A stretch of 7,618 nt of DNA. Origin: a bacterium. GTDB lineage: Bacteria; Pseudomonadota; Gammaproteobacteria; Burkholderiales; Methylophilaceae. Location of the stretch: positions 1 through 7,618 of the forward strand of contig DAIDAS010000245.1 in NCBI GenBank assembly GCA_027310505.1, read 5' to 3'. The number at the start of each line of letters is the position of its first letter. Within the stretch, counting starts at the first letter, position 1. Shown here one piece after another: positions 1 through 6,101 of the stretch. Made by a program: the position numbers and the translations under genes. Under the pieces are notes generated by a model. That model saw only the letters and a list, made by a program, of their open reading frames with translations. It ran no database searches and was not told the origin of the DNA.

Positions 1-170
1 CCTATGAGCAGCTCAAGGCACTCACCCGTGGCAAGGGCGGCATCACCAGGGAAGCACTGCATGACTTCATCGGCAAGCTGGCCATTCCGCAGGAAGCCCG
101 GGACCGACTGCTGGCGATGACCCCGGCCAGCTACATCGGCAAGGCGACCGAACTGGCCAAGCGCATCTGA
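1..170 (+). CDS. purB: Adenylosuccinate lyase, C-terminal end (partial)
   Basis: Only the last 55 codons are present; the gene begins before the window. PurB cleaves adenylosuccinate to AMP and fumarate and SAICAR to AICAR and fumarate in cytosolic purine synthesis. Seen: the tail contains LKALTRGKGGI, a helical stretch, and AMTPASYIGKA close to the stop. These match, from memory, the end of E. coli PurB (LKGLTRGKR and AMTPANYIGRA). The catalytic residues lie upstream and cannot be checked. The TGA stop shares one base with the ATG of the next gene (TGATG), so the two are probably cotranscribed and translationally coupled. Identification is confident despite the short fragment. Confidence 0.9.
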   Translation, partial: YEQLKALTRGKGGITREALHDFIGKLAIPQEARDRLLAMTPASYIGKATELAKRI

Positions 171-763
171 TGGCCGACATTCTCGTCCTTTACTACTCCC
201 ATGGCGGCGCCGTGCGCGAAATGGCGCAACTGGTGGCGCGCGGAGTAGAAAGCGTCGATGGCGCGAAAGCACGCATCCGTACCGTACCCAAGGTATCCGC
301 GGTATCCGAGGCGACCGAGCCCGAAATTCCGGCAACCGGCGCGCCTTATGTCGAATTGAAAGACCTGGAAGAATGCGCCGGGTTGGCCCTTGGCAGCCCG
401 ACGCGCTTCGGCAACATGGCGGCAGCGCTCAAGTATTTCCTGGACGGCACTTCCGGCCTATGGATGAAAGGCGCGCTGATCGGCAAGCCTGCTGCGGTCT
501 TCACCTCCACTGCTTCCATGCACGGGGGCAACGAGGCTACGCTGCTTTCGATGATGATCCCCCTATTGCACCACGGCATGCTGATCGTCGGCCTGCCGTA
601 TTCCGAGCCGGAACTCACGTCCACCACCAGCGGCGGCACGCCGTATGGCGCAAGCCATGTCGCCGGGCCGGCCGATGACAAACCCATGAGCGATGCCGAG
701 CGCAGGCTGTGCATCGCACTGGGCAAGCGGCTGGCGGAAACCGCTTTGAAGCTGGCCGCATGA
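170..763 (+). CDS. wrbA: WrbA-type NAD(P)H:quinone oxidoreductase
   Basis: Flavodoxin-fold FMN enzyme of 197 aa; the usual WrbA length is about 198. The family reduces quinones by two electrons using NAD(P)H, avoiding semiquinone radicals, and forms cytosolic tetramers. Seen: an N-terminal beta strand and FMN phosphate loop (VLYYSHGG, residues 6-13), GSPTRFGNM (75-83), STASMHGGNE (113-122), HHGM (134-137) and GGTPYGAS (155-162), all WrbA signatures. The phosphate loop differs from E. coli (YYSMYGH). The ATG overlaps the purB stop by one base and no strong Shine-Dalgarno is seen, so expression probably depends on readthrough coupling. The stop overlaps the next start as ATGA. The family call is confident; the physiological quinone is not known. 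Confidence 0.95.
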   Translation: MADILVLYYSHGGAVREMAQLVARGVESVDGAKARIRTVPKVSAVSEATEPEIPATGAPYVELKDLEECAGLALGSPTRFGNMAAALKYFLDGTSGLWMKGALIGKPAAVFTSTASMHGGNEATLLSMMIPLLHHGMLIVGLPYSEPELTSTTSGGTPYGASHVAGPADDKPMSDAERRLCIALGKRLAETALKLAA

Positions 764-1461
764 GTACCGCCACCGAAGCCCGCCGGTTTCTGCGCAGTAC
801 GCGCAGCGCGGTACTTTCGACGCATTCTGCGCGTTTCGAAGGCTACCCTTTCGGCTCCATCGCGCCGTTCGTGCTGGATCACGCGGGGAACCCGCTGATC
901 CTGATCTCGACCATTGCCGAGCATACGAAAAATATCCAGAAAAACCCGCATGTTTCGCTGATCGCCTTCGACCCGGCAACGCCCGATATGCAAGCCGGGG
1001 CGCGACTGACGTTGCTGGGTGAGGCCGTCATCTCGGACAAGCAGGATGGCGCACTGCGCTCACGTTACCTGCGCTATTTTCCCATGGCGGAAAAGTATTT
1101 CGACATGCACGACTTCCTGTTTCACCGCATCGAGATCCGGCAGGCGCGTTATATCGGCGGCTTCGGCAACATCCACTGGATTCCCGGTGAAGAACTCCGG
1201 CCTCCTGCAAACCAGCTGGCGCAACAGGAAATCGGCATTCTCGACCACATGAACGCCGATCACGCAGACAGCCTGATCGCCTATTGCCGCCATGTGCATG
1301 GCCTGGAGGCAAACGAGGCTGCCATGGTCGGCATCGATGTCGACGGCTTCGATATACGCGTCGACGGCAAGCTGCTGCGTTTCGATTTCGAGAACCCGGT
1401 CACCAATGCCCTGGAGGCACGAGGCGCACTCGTCGCACTGAGCAAGAAAGCAAACGCTTGA
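760..1461 (+). CDS. PNPOx-fold/DUF2470 protein, HugZ-like (putative haem utilisation)
   Basis: A 233-aa protein with two parts. Residues about 5-140 look like a split-barrel pyridoxamine-phosphate-oxidase-type domain (LRSTRSAVLST near the start, then STIAEHTKNIQKNP and a YIGGFGNIHW motif). Residues about 152-230 form a DUF2470 domain with HMNADHADSLIAYCRH at 163-178. This pairing is found in HugZ-type haem-degrading or haem-binding proteins, some of which use histidines for haem; whether this one does is inference. An in-frame ATG at 709 exists but lies deep inside wrbA. The ATG at 760 makes a standard ATGA overlap with the wrbA stop and fits the usual N-terminus (short lead, then RRFLR). The neighbouring WrbA suggests a shared redox or flavin setting. 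A plain flavin reductase-like role is the alternative. Confidence 0.88.
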   Translation: MSTATEARRFLRSTRSAVLSTHSARFEGYPFGSIAPFVLDHAGNPLILISTIAEHTKNIQKNPHVSLIAFDPATPDMQAGARLTLLGEAVISDKQDGALRSRYLRYFPMAEKYFDMHDFLFHRIEIRQARYIGGFGNIHWIPGEELRPPANQLAQQEIGILDHMNADHADSLIAYCRHVHGLEANEAAMVGIDVDGFDIRVDGKLLRFDFENPVTNALEARGALVALSKKANA

Positions 1462-1811
1462 TCCGCCACCTTCAAAGCATCGCCAGCCTCTCCCTGATCA
1501 CCCTGATTCTGGTCTGCCTGTCATGGGAGGGCTGGCTGGCACCGTTACGACCCGGCGGCTCGCTGCTCATCCTGAAGGCCGTGCCACTTTTGCTGCCGCT
1601 GTTCGGCATCCTGCGCGGCAAGCGTTACACCTATCAGTGGGCGTCGATGTTCATCCTGATCTATTTCACCGAAGGCGTGGTACGCGCATGGTCCGATAGC
1701 GGCATGGCTGCCCGCTTTGGCGTGGTCGAGGTATTTCTGGCCAGCGCCTTTTTCGTGAGCAGTATCCTTTATGCAAGACAAACCGCTCCAAGCCGTAAAG
1801 CTGACAGCTAA
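1458..1811 (+). CDS. DUF2069 inner-membrane protein
   Basis: Small hydrophobic protein of 117 aa, counted from a TTG start that overlaps the previous stop as TTGA. No ATG or GTG near the expected N-terminus offers a better choice, and the first helix begins a few residues later. Seen: four likely membrane helices at about residues 6-24, 35-53, 60-78 and 86-105. Conserved-looking blocks are WEGWLAPLRPGGS, LRGKRYTYQWASM and YFTEGVVRAWSD, which I recognise as the DUF2069 family. Its function is unknown; it is commonly found beside wrbA in beta- and gammaproteobacteria. Only 14 nt separate it from surE. Family assignment is fairly sure; the TTG start is inferred from overlap and alignment memory. 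Confidence 0.85.
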   Translation: MIRHLQSIASLSLITLILVCLSWEGWLAPLRPGGSLLILKAVPLLLPLFGILRGKRYTYQWASMFILIYFTEGVVRAWSDSGMAARFGVVEVFLASAFFVSSILYARQTAPSRKADS

Positions 1812-1813
1812 GT

Positions 1814-1819
1814 TATAAT
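1814..1819 (+). promoter_or_regulatory. Perfect -10 element ahead of surE (possible leaderless start)
   Basis: TATAAT lies directly between the DUF2069 stop and the surE ATG at 1826, leaving only 6 nt between the box and the start codon. A transcript begun at the usual distance would start at or next to the A of the ATG, giving a leaderless mRNA. No Shine-Dalgarno-like purine run is present just before the ATG. I see no good TTGACA 16-18 nt upstream (17-nt position reads AGCCGT), which lowers confidence. The box may be a chance AT patch, with surE read only from the upstream operon. Confidence 0.45.
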
Positions 1820-1825
1820 TCAACC

Positions 1826-2563
1826 ATGAGAATCCTGCTTAGCAACGACGACGGTTACTTCGCCCCGGGGCTCAACATTCTGGCCCAGGCGCTCGCCCCC
1901 CTCGCAGAAATCACTGTCGTCGCTCCGGAACGCAACCGCAGCGGCGCCAGCAACTCGCTGACGCTGGATCGCCCGCTCACCGTACGCCAGGCGAGCAACG
2001 GCTTTTATTTCGTCAATGGCACGCCGACCGATTGCGTCCATCTGGCCGTGACCGGCCTGCTGGACCACTTGCCTGACATGATCATCTCAGGCATCAACGA
2101 CGGCGCCAACATGGGCGACGACACCATCTATTCCGGTACGGTAGCGGCCGCGATGGAAGGCTATCTGCTGGATATCCCCTCGATTGCCGTTTCGATGTCG
2201 CAGCATAATGCGCAATATTTCGATACCGCTGCAAAAGTAATCGTGGATCTGGTCAAACGGCAGGAACGCAACCCGTTCCCGCCGCCGGTACTGATGAATG
2301 TCAACGTGCCGGATATCCCCTACGATCAACTCCAGGGCACGCGCATCACCCGCCTCGGCAAACGCCACAAGGCGGAGCCCGTGATCAAGTCCGCCACACC
2401 CCGCGGCGAAACGGTGTACTGGGTGGGTGCGGCAGGGGCAGCACAAGATGCCGGCGAAGGCACCGACTTTCACGCGATAGAACACGGCATGGTGTCCATC
2501 ACCCCGCTACAGGTCGACCTGACCCAACACACCCAACTGGACGCACTCAAGGCATGGCGTTAA
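1826..2563 (+). CDS. surE: SurE 5'/3'-nucleotidase and exopolyphosphatase
   Basis: Cytosolic survival protein of 245 aa, near the usual 250. The family removes phosphate from nucleoside 5'- and 3'-monophosphates and can hydrolyse short polyphosphate, and is linked to stationary-phase survival. Seen: MRILLSNDDG at the N-terminus with the metal ligands D8 and D9, NRSGASNSLTL with S39, SGINDGANMGDD with N91, and YSGTVAAAMEG at 102-112. All four expected divalent-metal ligands are present, so it should be active. The C-terminal part carries GTDFHAIEHGMVSITPLQVDLT. The last 10 nt overlap the pcm start, the classic surE-pcm pairing. The start lacks a Shine-Dalgarno but sits next to a TATAAT. Confidence 0.97.
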   Translation: MRILLSNDDGYFAPGLNILAQALAPLAEITVVAPERNRSGASNSLTLDRPLTVRQASNGFYFVNGTPTDCVHLAVTGLLDHLPDMIISGINDGANMGDDTIYSGTVAAAMEGYLLDIPSIAVSMSQHNAQYFDTAAKVIVDLVKRQERNPFPPPVLMNVNVPDIPYDQLQGTRITRLGKRHKAEPVIKSATPRGETVYWVGAAGAAQDAGEGTDFHAIEHGMVSITPLQVDLTQHTQLDALKAWR

Positions 2564-3216
2564 ACCCGGCGAAACACGGCATCGGCATGACGTCGCAACG
2601 CACGCGCGAGCGCCTGATCACGCGCCTGCGCGAAGAAGGCATCCGCGATGAGGTCGTGCTGGCGGCCATACTTGGGATCCCGCGCCACATCTTCGTCGAC
2701 GAAGCCATCGCCTCCCGTGCTTACGAGGATACCGCCCTGCCGATCGGCTACGGCCAGACCATTTCGCAACCTTACATCGTCGCCCGCATGACGGAAATCC
2801 TGCGCAGCGGCGGTCCGCTTGGCAAAGTGTTGGAAATCGGCACGGGCTGCGGCTATCAGACCGCAGTGCTATCCAAAGTCGCACAGGAAGTCTATTCAGT
2901 CGAGCGCATCAGCCCGCTGCTGATGAAGGCCCGTAGCCACCTGCGCGAATTACGCGCCCGTAACGTCAAGCTGAAATATGCCGACGGTGCCTTGGGCATT
3001 CCCGAGATGGCGCCATTCGACGGCATCATCGTCACGGCAGCCGCCACCCATGTCCCGCACGACTTGCTGGCCCAGTTGGCCGTCGGCGGGCGGATGGTGA
3101 TCCCGGTCGGCACGCATGAACAGACCCTGACCCTGATTGAACGCACGCCCGAGGAATTCCGGCAGACCAAGCTCGAAGCCGTCAAATTCGTGCCCTTGCT
3201 GGGAGGCGTTTCTTGA
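2554..3216 (+). CDS. pcm: Protein-L-isoaspartate O-methyltransferase
   Basis: Repair enzyme of 220 aa that transfers a methyl group from SAM to isoaspartyl residues in aged proteins, allowing return to aspartate. Seen: ALPIGYGQTISQPYIVARM (61-79, substrate and start-of-fold block), the SAM motif VLEIGTGCGYQTA (92-104), SVER acidic loop (115-118), PFDGIIVTAA (154-163) and VKFVPLLGG near the end. The start at 2554 overlaps surE by 10 nt. A second in-frame ATG at 2587 would give MTSQRTRERL and 209 aa, closer to E. coli's 208 aa, but betaproteobacterial homologues as I recall them include the GIGMTSQRTR stretch, so the longer form is kept. Neither start has a clear ribosome site. It partners SurE in stationary-phase maintenance. 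Confidence 0.95.
   Translation: MALNPAKHGIGMTSQRTRERLITRLREEGIRDEVVLAAILGIPRHIFVDEAIASRAYEDTALPIGYGQTISQPYIVARMTEILRSGGPLGKVLEIGTGCGYQTAVLSKVAQEVYSVERISPLLMKARSHLRELRARNVKLKYADGALGIPEMAPFDGIIVTAAATHVPHDLLAQLAVGGRMVIPVGTHEQTLTLIERTPEEFRQTKLEAVKFVPLLGGVS
3201..3206 (+). promoter_or_regulatory. Shine-Dalgarno that sets the TTG start of nlpD
   Basis: GGGAGG lies inside the end of pcm, 6 nt before the TTG at 3213. It is the strongest ribosome site in this operon. The TTG start it serves gives a proper lipoprotein signal peptide directly, and there is no ATG in frame in the signal region. The TTG overlaps the pcm stop as TTGA. Confidence 0.75.
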
Positions 3217-4178
3217 ACTACCGGATTGCGCTACTCGCCCTGGCATGGCTGGCCGGCTGCGCGACCAGCCAGCAGCAGGCGCCAGTGGTCGAGCGTGCGC
3301 CAACCGGCAAGCCTGCCCCGGCGAAACCGGCCAAAAACGGTGTCGAAAAGGACTGGCGGCCTGACACCTATACCGTCAAAAAAGGCGATACTCTTTACAG
3401 CATTGGCCTGGAGCACGGTTTTGATTACAAGGACATCGCCCAGTGGAACAACATCCAGCCGCCCTACGTCATCCATATTGGCCGCCAGCTCAAGCTGAAG
3501 GAGCCCAAGGCGCCGGCAGTCGCCAAAGAATCGACTGAACCCGTCGCGACCCCACTCAAGACCGAGCCGGTGATCGCCGCAAAAACGCTGGACGAACCGC
3601 CGCTCTATACCGAACCCAAGGCGCTCAAGGAGCCTTACAGCGAGCAAGCGATGAAAGCGCCGCCGCCTATTGCTCCCAAACCCGCAGCAAAGCCGCAAGA
3701 AAAACCGGCAGACACCGCCAGACCGGAACCGGCAAAAACCGAAACCGCCAAGGTCGAACCATCCGCAGATAAACCCACAGCCCCCACAGGCGATGACGAA
3801 GCCATCGACTGGTCCTGGCCGGTCAATGGCAAGGTGCTGACCGGGTTCAACGATGCAGCCAGCGCCAAGGGCATCGACATCGGCGGCAACCAGGGTCAGC
3901 CGGTGCTGGCTGCCGCTCCCGGCAAGGTCGTCTATAGCGGCTCCGGCCTGCGCGGTTATGGCAAACTGGTCATCATCAAGCATAACAAGACTTATCTCTC
4001 CGCCTATGCCCACAATAGCCAGATTCTGGTCAAGGAAGGCCAGGAAGTGACCAAGGGCCAGAAAATTGCAGAAATGGGCAGCAGCGATACCGATCGGGTC
4101 AAACTGCACTTCGAGATTCGCAAGCTGGGCAAACCGGTGGATCCGTCCAAGTATCTACCCTCCAGTCCCGGAGCATGA
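3213..4178 (+). CDS. nlpD: NlpD-type lipoprotein: LysM plus degenerate LytM/M23 domain
   Basis: Outer-envelope lipoprotein of 321 aa from a TTG start. Seen: signal peptide with lipobox LAGC (C16 becomes the lipidated residue); a LysM peptidoglycan-binding domain at about 51-96 (DTYTVKKGDTLYSIG); a Pro/Ala/Lys/Glu-rich linker at 97-196; and a C-terminal M23 (LytM) domain at about 205-316. The metal site is broken: the expected first histidine before GIDI is K219, and the first histidine of the HxH pair is K297, while D222, H267 and H299 remain. This is the state known for E. coli NlpD and EnvC, which activate amidases (AmiC for NlpD) to split septal wall instead of cutting it themselves. Position after surE-pcm supports nlpD. 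A similar LysM/M23 protein of other name is the only alternative. Confidence 0.93.
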   Translation: MNYRIALLALAWLAGCATSQQQAPVVERAPTGKPAPAKPAKNGVEKDWRPDTYTVKKGDTLYSIGLEHGFDYKDIAQWNNIQPPYVIHIGRQLKLKEPKAPAVAKESTEPVATPLKTEPVIAAKTLDEPPLYTEPKALKEPYSEQAMKAPPPIAPKPAAKPQEKPADTARPEPAKTETAKVEPSADKPTAPTGDDEAIDWSWPVNGKVLTGFNDAASAKGIDIGGNQGQPVLAAAPGKVVYSGSGLRGYGKLVIIKHNKTYLSAYAHNSQILVKEGQEVTKGQKIAEMGSSDTDRVKLHFEIRKLGKPVDPSKYLPSSPGA

Positions 4179-5266
4179 CAACTGACCGCCCGCTGATTTT
4201 CAAAGGCCGCGGCGCAGCCGATAATAGCGTCGGACGCTTTGAACAAAACACCCGGGAGCAGTTCGACGATGGCTGGGGTTCGCTGGACGAAGACCTGCCT
4301 CCGCTACGCACCGAAGTCGCCATCGATGCCAGCCGGTCGGCCATCAATTACATCACCTCGCCCGACCTGCCCTTTGATCGCACCCTCAACCCCTATCGCG
4401 GCTGCGAGCATGGCTGCATCTATTGCTACGCACGCCCTTCTCATGCATATCTTGGCCTGTCGCCCGGGCTGGACTTCGAAAGCCGGTTGTTAGCCAAGCC
4501 CGATGCCCCGCAACTGCTAAGAAAAGAACTGTCCAAACCCCGCTACCGCTGCGCACCGATCGCGCTGGGGATGAATACAGATGCCTACCAGCCGATCGAG
4601 CGCGAGTACCGCATCACGCGCGGCATTCTGGAAGTGCTGGCTGAGTACCGCCACCCGTTCAGCCTGGTCACAAAATCGGCGCTGGTTGAACGGGATATGG
4701 ACCTGATCGCGCCAATGGCCGCAGAGGGGCTGGCGCTGGTGTATGTTTCCATTACCACCCTGGATCGCACCCTGGCAAGGCATCTGGAACCACGCGCCGC
4801 CGCGCCCGAGCGGCGGCTGGAAACACTGCGCCGGTTATCCGATGCAGGCATTCCCACCGGTGTCATGACGGCCCCCGTCATCCCCGCCCTCAACGATAGC
4901 GAGATGGAGCGCATCCTCGAATTGGCAGCGAATGCCGGGGCACGCCATGCAGGCTACGTGCTGCTAAGGCTGCCGCATGAACTGGCTGGATTGTTCGAAG
5001 ACTGGCTGCGCCTGCATTACCCTCTCAAGGCAGACCACGTGCTGAGCCTGATTCGCCAGAGCCGAAACGGCAAGGAGTACGACGCCGCCTTTCATGCGAG
5101 GATGAAAGGCCAAGGAATTTTTGCCGAGATGATTTCAAGAAGATTCCGGCTGGCCTGCCAGCGCCTGTCGCTCAACCGGCAACGGGAGCCGCTGGTATGC
5201 ACTCAATTTCAGCCCCCTGACGCCCCCCGAAAAACGCCAACTTATCCACAACTGTCGCTATTTTGA
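4175..5266 (+). CDS. PA0069-family radical SAM protein
   Basis: A 363-aa protein starting at an ATG that overlaps the nlpD stop as ATGA. Seen: the radical SAM cluster motif CEHGCIYCYA with C77, C81 and C84 binding the 4Fe-4S cluster, preceded by LNPYRGC; downstream blocks include GMNTDAYQPIER, LVTKSALVERD and PVIPALNDSEMERIL. This matches COG1533, the group that includes spore photoproduct lyase-like proteins, and within it the PA0069-type family. The reaction of that family is unknown to me; DNA repair is sometimes suggested by the spore lyase likeness but this is not shown. The C-terminus ends in the family-typical QLSLF. No domain beyond the radical SAM barrel and C-terminal extension is recognised. 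It occupies the place after nlpD where rpoS is often found. Confidence 0.9.
   Translation: MTTDRPLIFKGRGAADNSVGRFEQNTREQFDDGWGSLDEDLPPLRTEVAIDASRSAINYITSPDLPFDRTLNPYRGCEHGCIYCYARPSHAYLGLSPGLDFESRLLAKPDAPQLLRKELSKPRYRCAPIALGMNTDAYQPIEREYRITRGILEVLAEYRHPFSLVTKSALVERDMDLIAPMAAEGLALVYVSITTLDRTLARHLEPRAAAPERRLETLRRLSDAGIPTGVMTAPVIPALNDSEMERILELAANAGARHAGYVLLRLPHELAGLFEDWLRLHYPLKADHVLSLIRQSRNGKEYDAAFHARMKGQGIFAEMISRRFRLACQRLSLNRQREPLVCTQFQPPDAPRKTPTYPQLSLF
5242..5250 (+). promoter_or_regulatory. Perfect match to a DnaA box (TTATCCACA)
   Basis: The nonamer matches the high-affinity E. coli DnaA box exactly. It lies within the last codons of the radical SAM gene, encoding part of TYPQ, and 21 nt before the -35 of the next gene's promoter. 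Roughly 0.06 such perfect matches would be expected by chance in both strands of this window at even base composition. A single box does not make an origin; a DnaA-responsive promoter or coincidence are the options. Confidence 0.3.
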
Positions 5267-5271
5267 GACTC

Positions 5272-5300
5272 TTGACAGGGCTGCACCCCGGCACTATGTT
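5272..5300 (+). promoter_or_regulatory. Sigma70-like promoter for the 5335 membrane protein gene
   Basis: TTGACA at 5272-5277 (perfect -35), a 17-nt spacer, and TATGTT at 5295-5300 (4 of 6 to TATAAT). Transcription would start near 5307, about 28 nt before the ATG at 5335. It begins 6 nt after the radical SAM stop codon, so this gene probably forms its own transcription unit rather than only being a tail of the upstream operon. Confidence 0.7.
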
Positions 5301-5334
5301 GCGTGTATCAATAACCACCCTCGAAAAGGAAGCC

Positions 5335-5676
5335 ATGGCTAATGTCCGCGCGGAATCCCTGATTTCCACGATCAAAGCTGTAGGGGAATTTATCCTGATG
5401 GTATGCGGCATCATTGGGATTGCAGTCGAGATATTCCATGAGCAAGGACTCTTGAGACGACTGCTCGACCAGTTGATGAATACAGCCTTATCGAATTCCC
5501 TGCTCGTCATCCTGGCTAGCGGATTTGTTCTCCTGGCCGGAAAAGTCTGGTACGACAACGTCTTTTCCAGAGCGGAACATATCAACGCGCTAGGCAACTT
5601 CATGATGAGGGCGCTGATGTTTGCCGGTGCGTATTTCCTTTACCTGTACATTACCACCGGCTCATTCAAGCTCTAG
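5335..5676 (+). CDS. Small three-helix membrane protein, function unknown
   Basis: Protein of 113 aa that I do not recognise. The start at 5335 is chosen because AAGGA (5326-5330) lies 4 nt upstream and it follows a good promoter; an in-frame ATG at 5296 falls inside the -10 box and has no ribosome site. Seen: three likely membrane helices at about residues 15-34, 54-73 and 86-107. Between helices 1 and 2 is an amphipathic stretch (EQGLLRRLLDQLMN, 36-49). It has one cysteine (C24) and no catalytic motif. Three 60-nt lines sampled inside it gave about 48-52% GC against 67% in a sampled pcm line. Part of this may come from hydrophobic codon bias, part possibly from separate ancestry. The next gene is convergent. 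Confidence 0.75.
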   Translation: MANVRAESLISTIKAVGEFILMVCGIIGIAVEIFHEQGLLRRLLDQLMNTALSNSLLVILASGFVLLAGKVWYDNVFSRAEHINALGNFMMRALMFAGAYFLYLYITTGSFKL

Positions 5677-5683
5677 ATTCACA

Positions 5684-5714
5684 AGGGCCATACGACCAAC
5701 GTCGCAATGGCCCT
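5684..5714. terminator. Inverted repeat between convergent genes, candidate bidirectional terminator
   Basis: AGGGCCAT at 5684-5691 pairs perfectly with ATGGCCCT at 5707-5714. Inside it, CGAC (5693-5696) pairs with GTCG (5701-5704) around a CAAC loop, giving 8 + 4 base pairs with a small internal bulge. It sits exactly between the stop of the + gene at 5676 and the stop of the - gene at 5722. There is no T-run after the stem on either strand, so it is not a classical intrinsic terminator; a 3'-end-protecting or Rho-assisted structure is equally possible. Confidence 0.5.
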
Positions 5715-5721
5715 GCAGGCC

Positions 5722-6090
5722 CTATTGCTGACCTTCCAGGCTGGCGTAGTACTCGCGGACCTGGGTCATGTCATACTCACGCGCCCACTTGATGATTTCT
5801 TCCAACGCCGGGGCGCCGAGATCGCCCACCTGATTCAGAATGCTGGCTTGCTCGCGCACCACCATGATGCCGGGGATTTTTTCCACGTTGAAGAACTGAC
5901 CGATTTCAGGGTCAGCATCATTGTTGACCATGCCGAACACGATGTCCAGGTGGTTCTCGGAAACCTTTTTGAAAGTCTCGGTAAATGTCATGCAAGGGTC
6001 GCACCATGGCGCCCAGAAATCGACGATGACGATGTCATTGTTCTCGATGGTTTCCTTGAAATTGGCTTTGGTAAGGGCGACGGCGGCCAT
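5722..6090 (-). CDS. Thioredoxin-family protein with WCDPC active site
   Basis: Cytosolic-type thioredoxin fold of 122 aa without signal peptide. Seen: VDFWAPWCDPC with cysteines C30 and C33, the buried aspartate D24 kept, and the cis-proline P73 in KIPGIMV. The fold order matches thioredoxin, with about 14 extra residues at the C-terminus (REYYASLEGQQ). Odd points: the active site is CDPC instead of CGPC, the next residue is methionine where E. coli has lysine, and the residue after the cis-proline is glycine where threonine is usual. Such changes normally alter redox potential and partner choice. An AAAGGA ribosome site (complement of 6098-6103) lies 7 nt before the ATG. It is monocistronic, convergent with one membrane gene and divergent from another. 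It should be a disulfide reductase, substrate unknown. Confidence 0.9.
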   Translation of the reverse strand: MAAVALTKANFKETIENNDIVIVDFWAPWCDPCMTFTETFKKVSENHLDIVFGMVNNDADPEIGQFFNVEKIPGIMVVREQASILNQVGDLGAPALEEIIKWAREYDMTQVREYYASLEGQQ

Positions 6091-6101
6091 GGAAGTATCC
6101 T

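Noticed and set aside
709..759. Longer N-terminus for the HugZ-like protein from the ATG at 709
   Set aside because: It would overlap wrbA by 55 nt and add residues (MHRTGQAAGGNRF) unlike the family; the ATGA overlap at 760 is the normal arrangement.
346..993. Minus-strand open frame of 215 codons opposite wrbA and the HugZ-like gene
   Set aside because: It spans two well-identified genes on the other strand, has no recognised domain and an Arg/Ala-rich composition typical of antisense GC-rich frames.
3231..4109. Long minus-strand open frame (292 codons) opposite nlpD
   Set aside because: Its product is a low-complexity run rich in Gly, Phe, Arg and Cys from the Pro/Ala/Lys linker of nlpD read backwards, with no domain; it is a shadow of a clear lipoprotein gene.
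5263..5334. Longer N-terminus for the small membrane protein from TTG 5263 or ATG 5296
   Set aside because: Both would place the start within or before the promoter elements and neither has a ribosome site; the ATG at 5335 has AAGGA.
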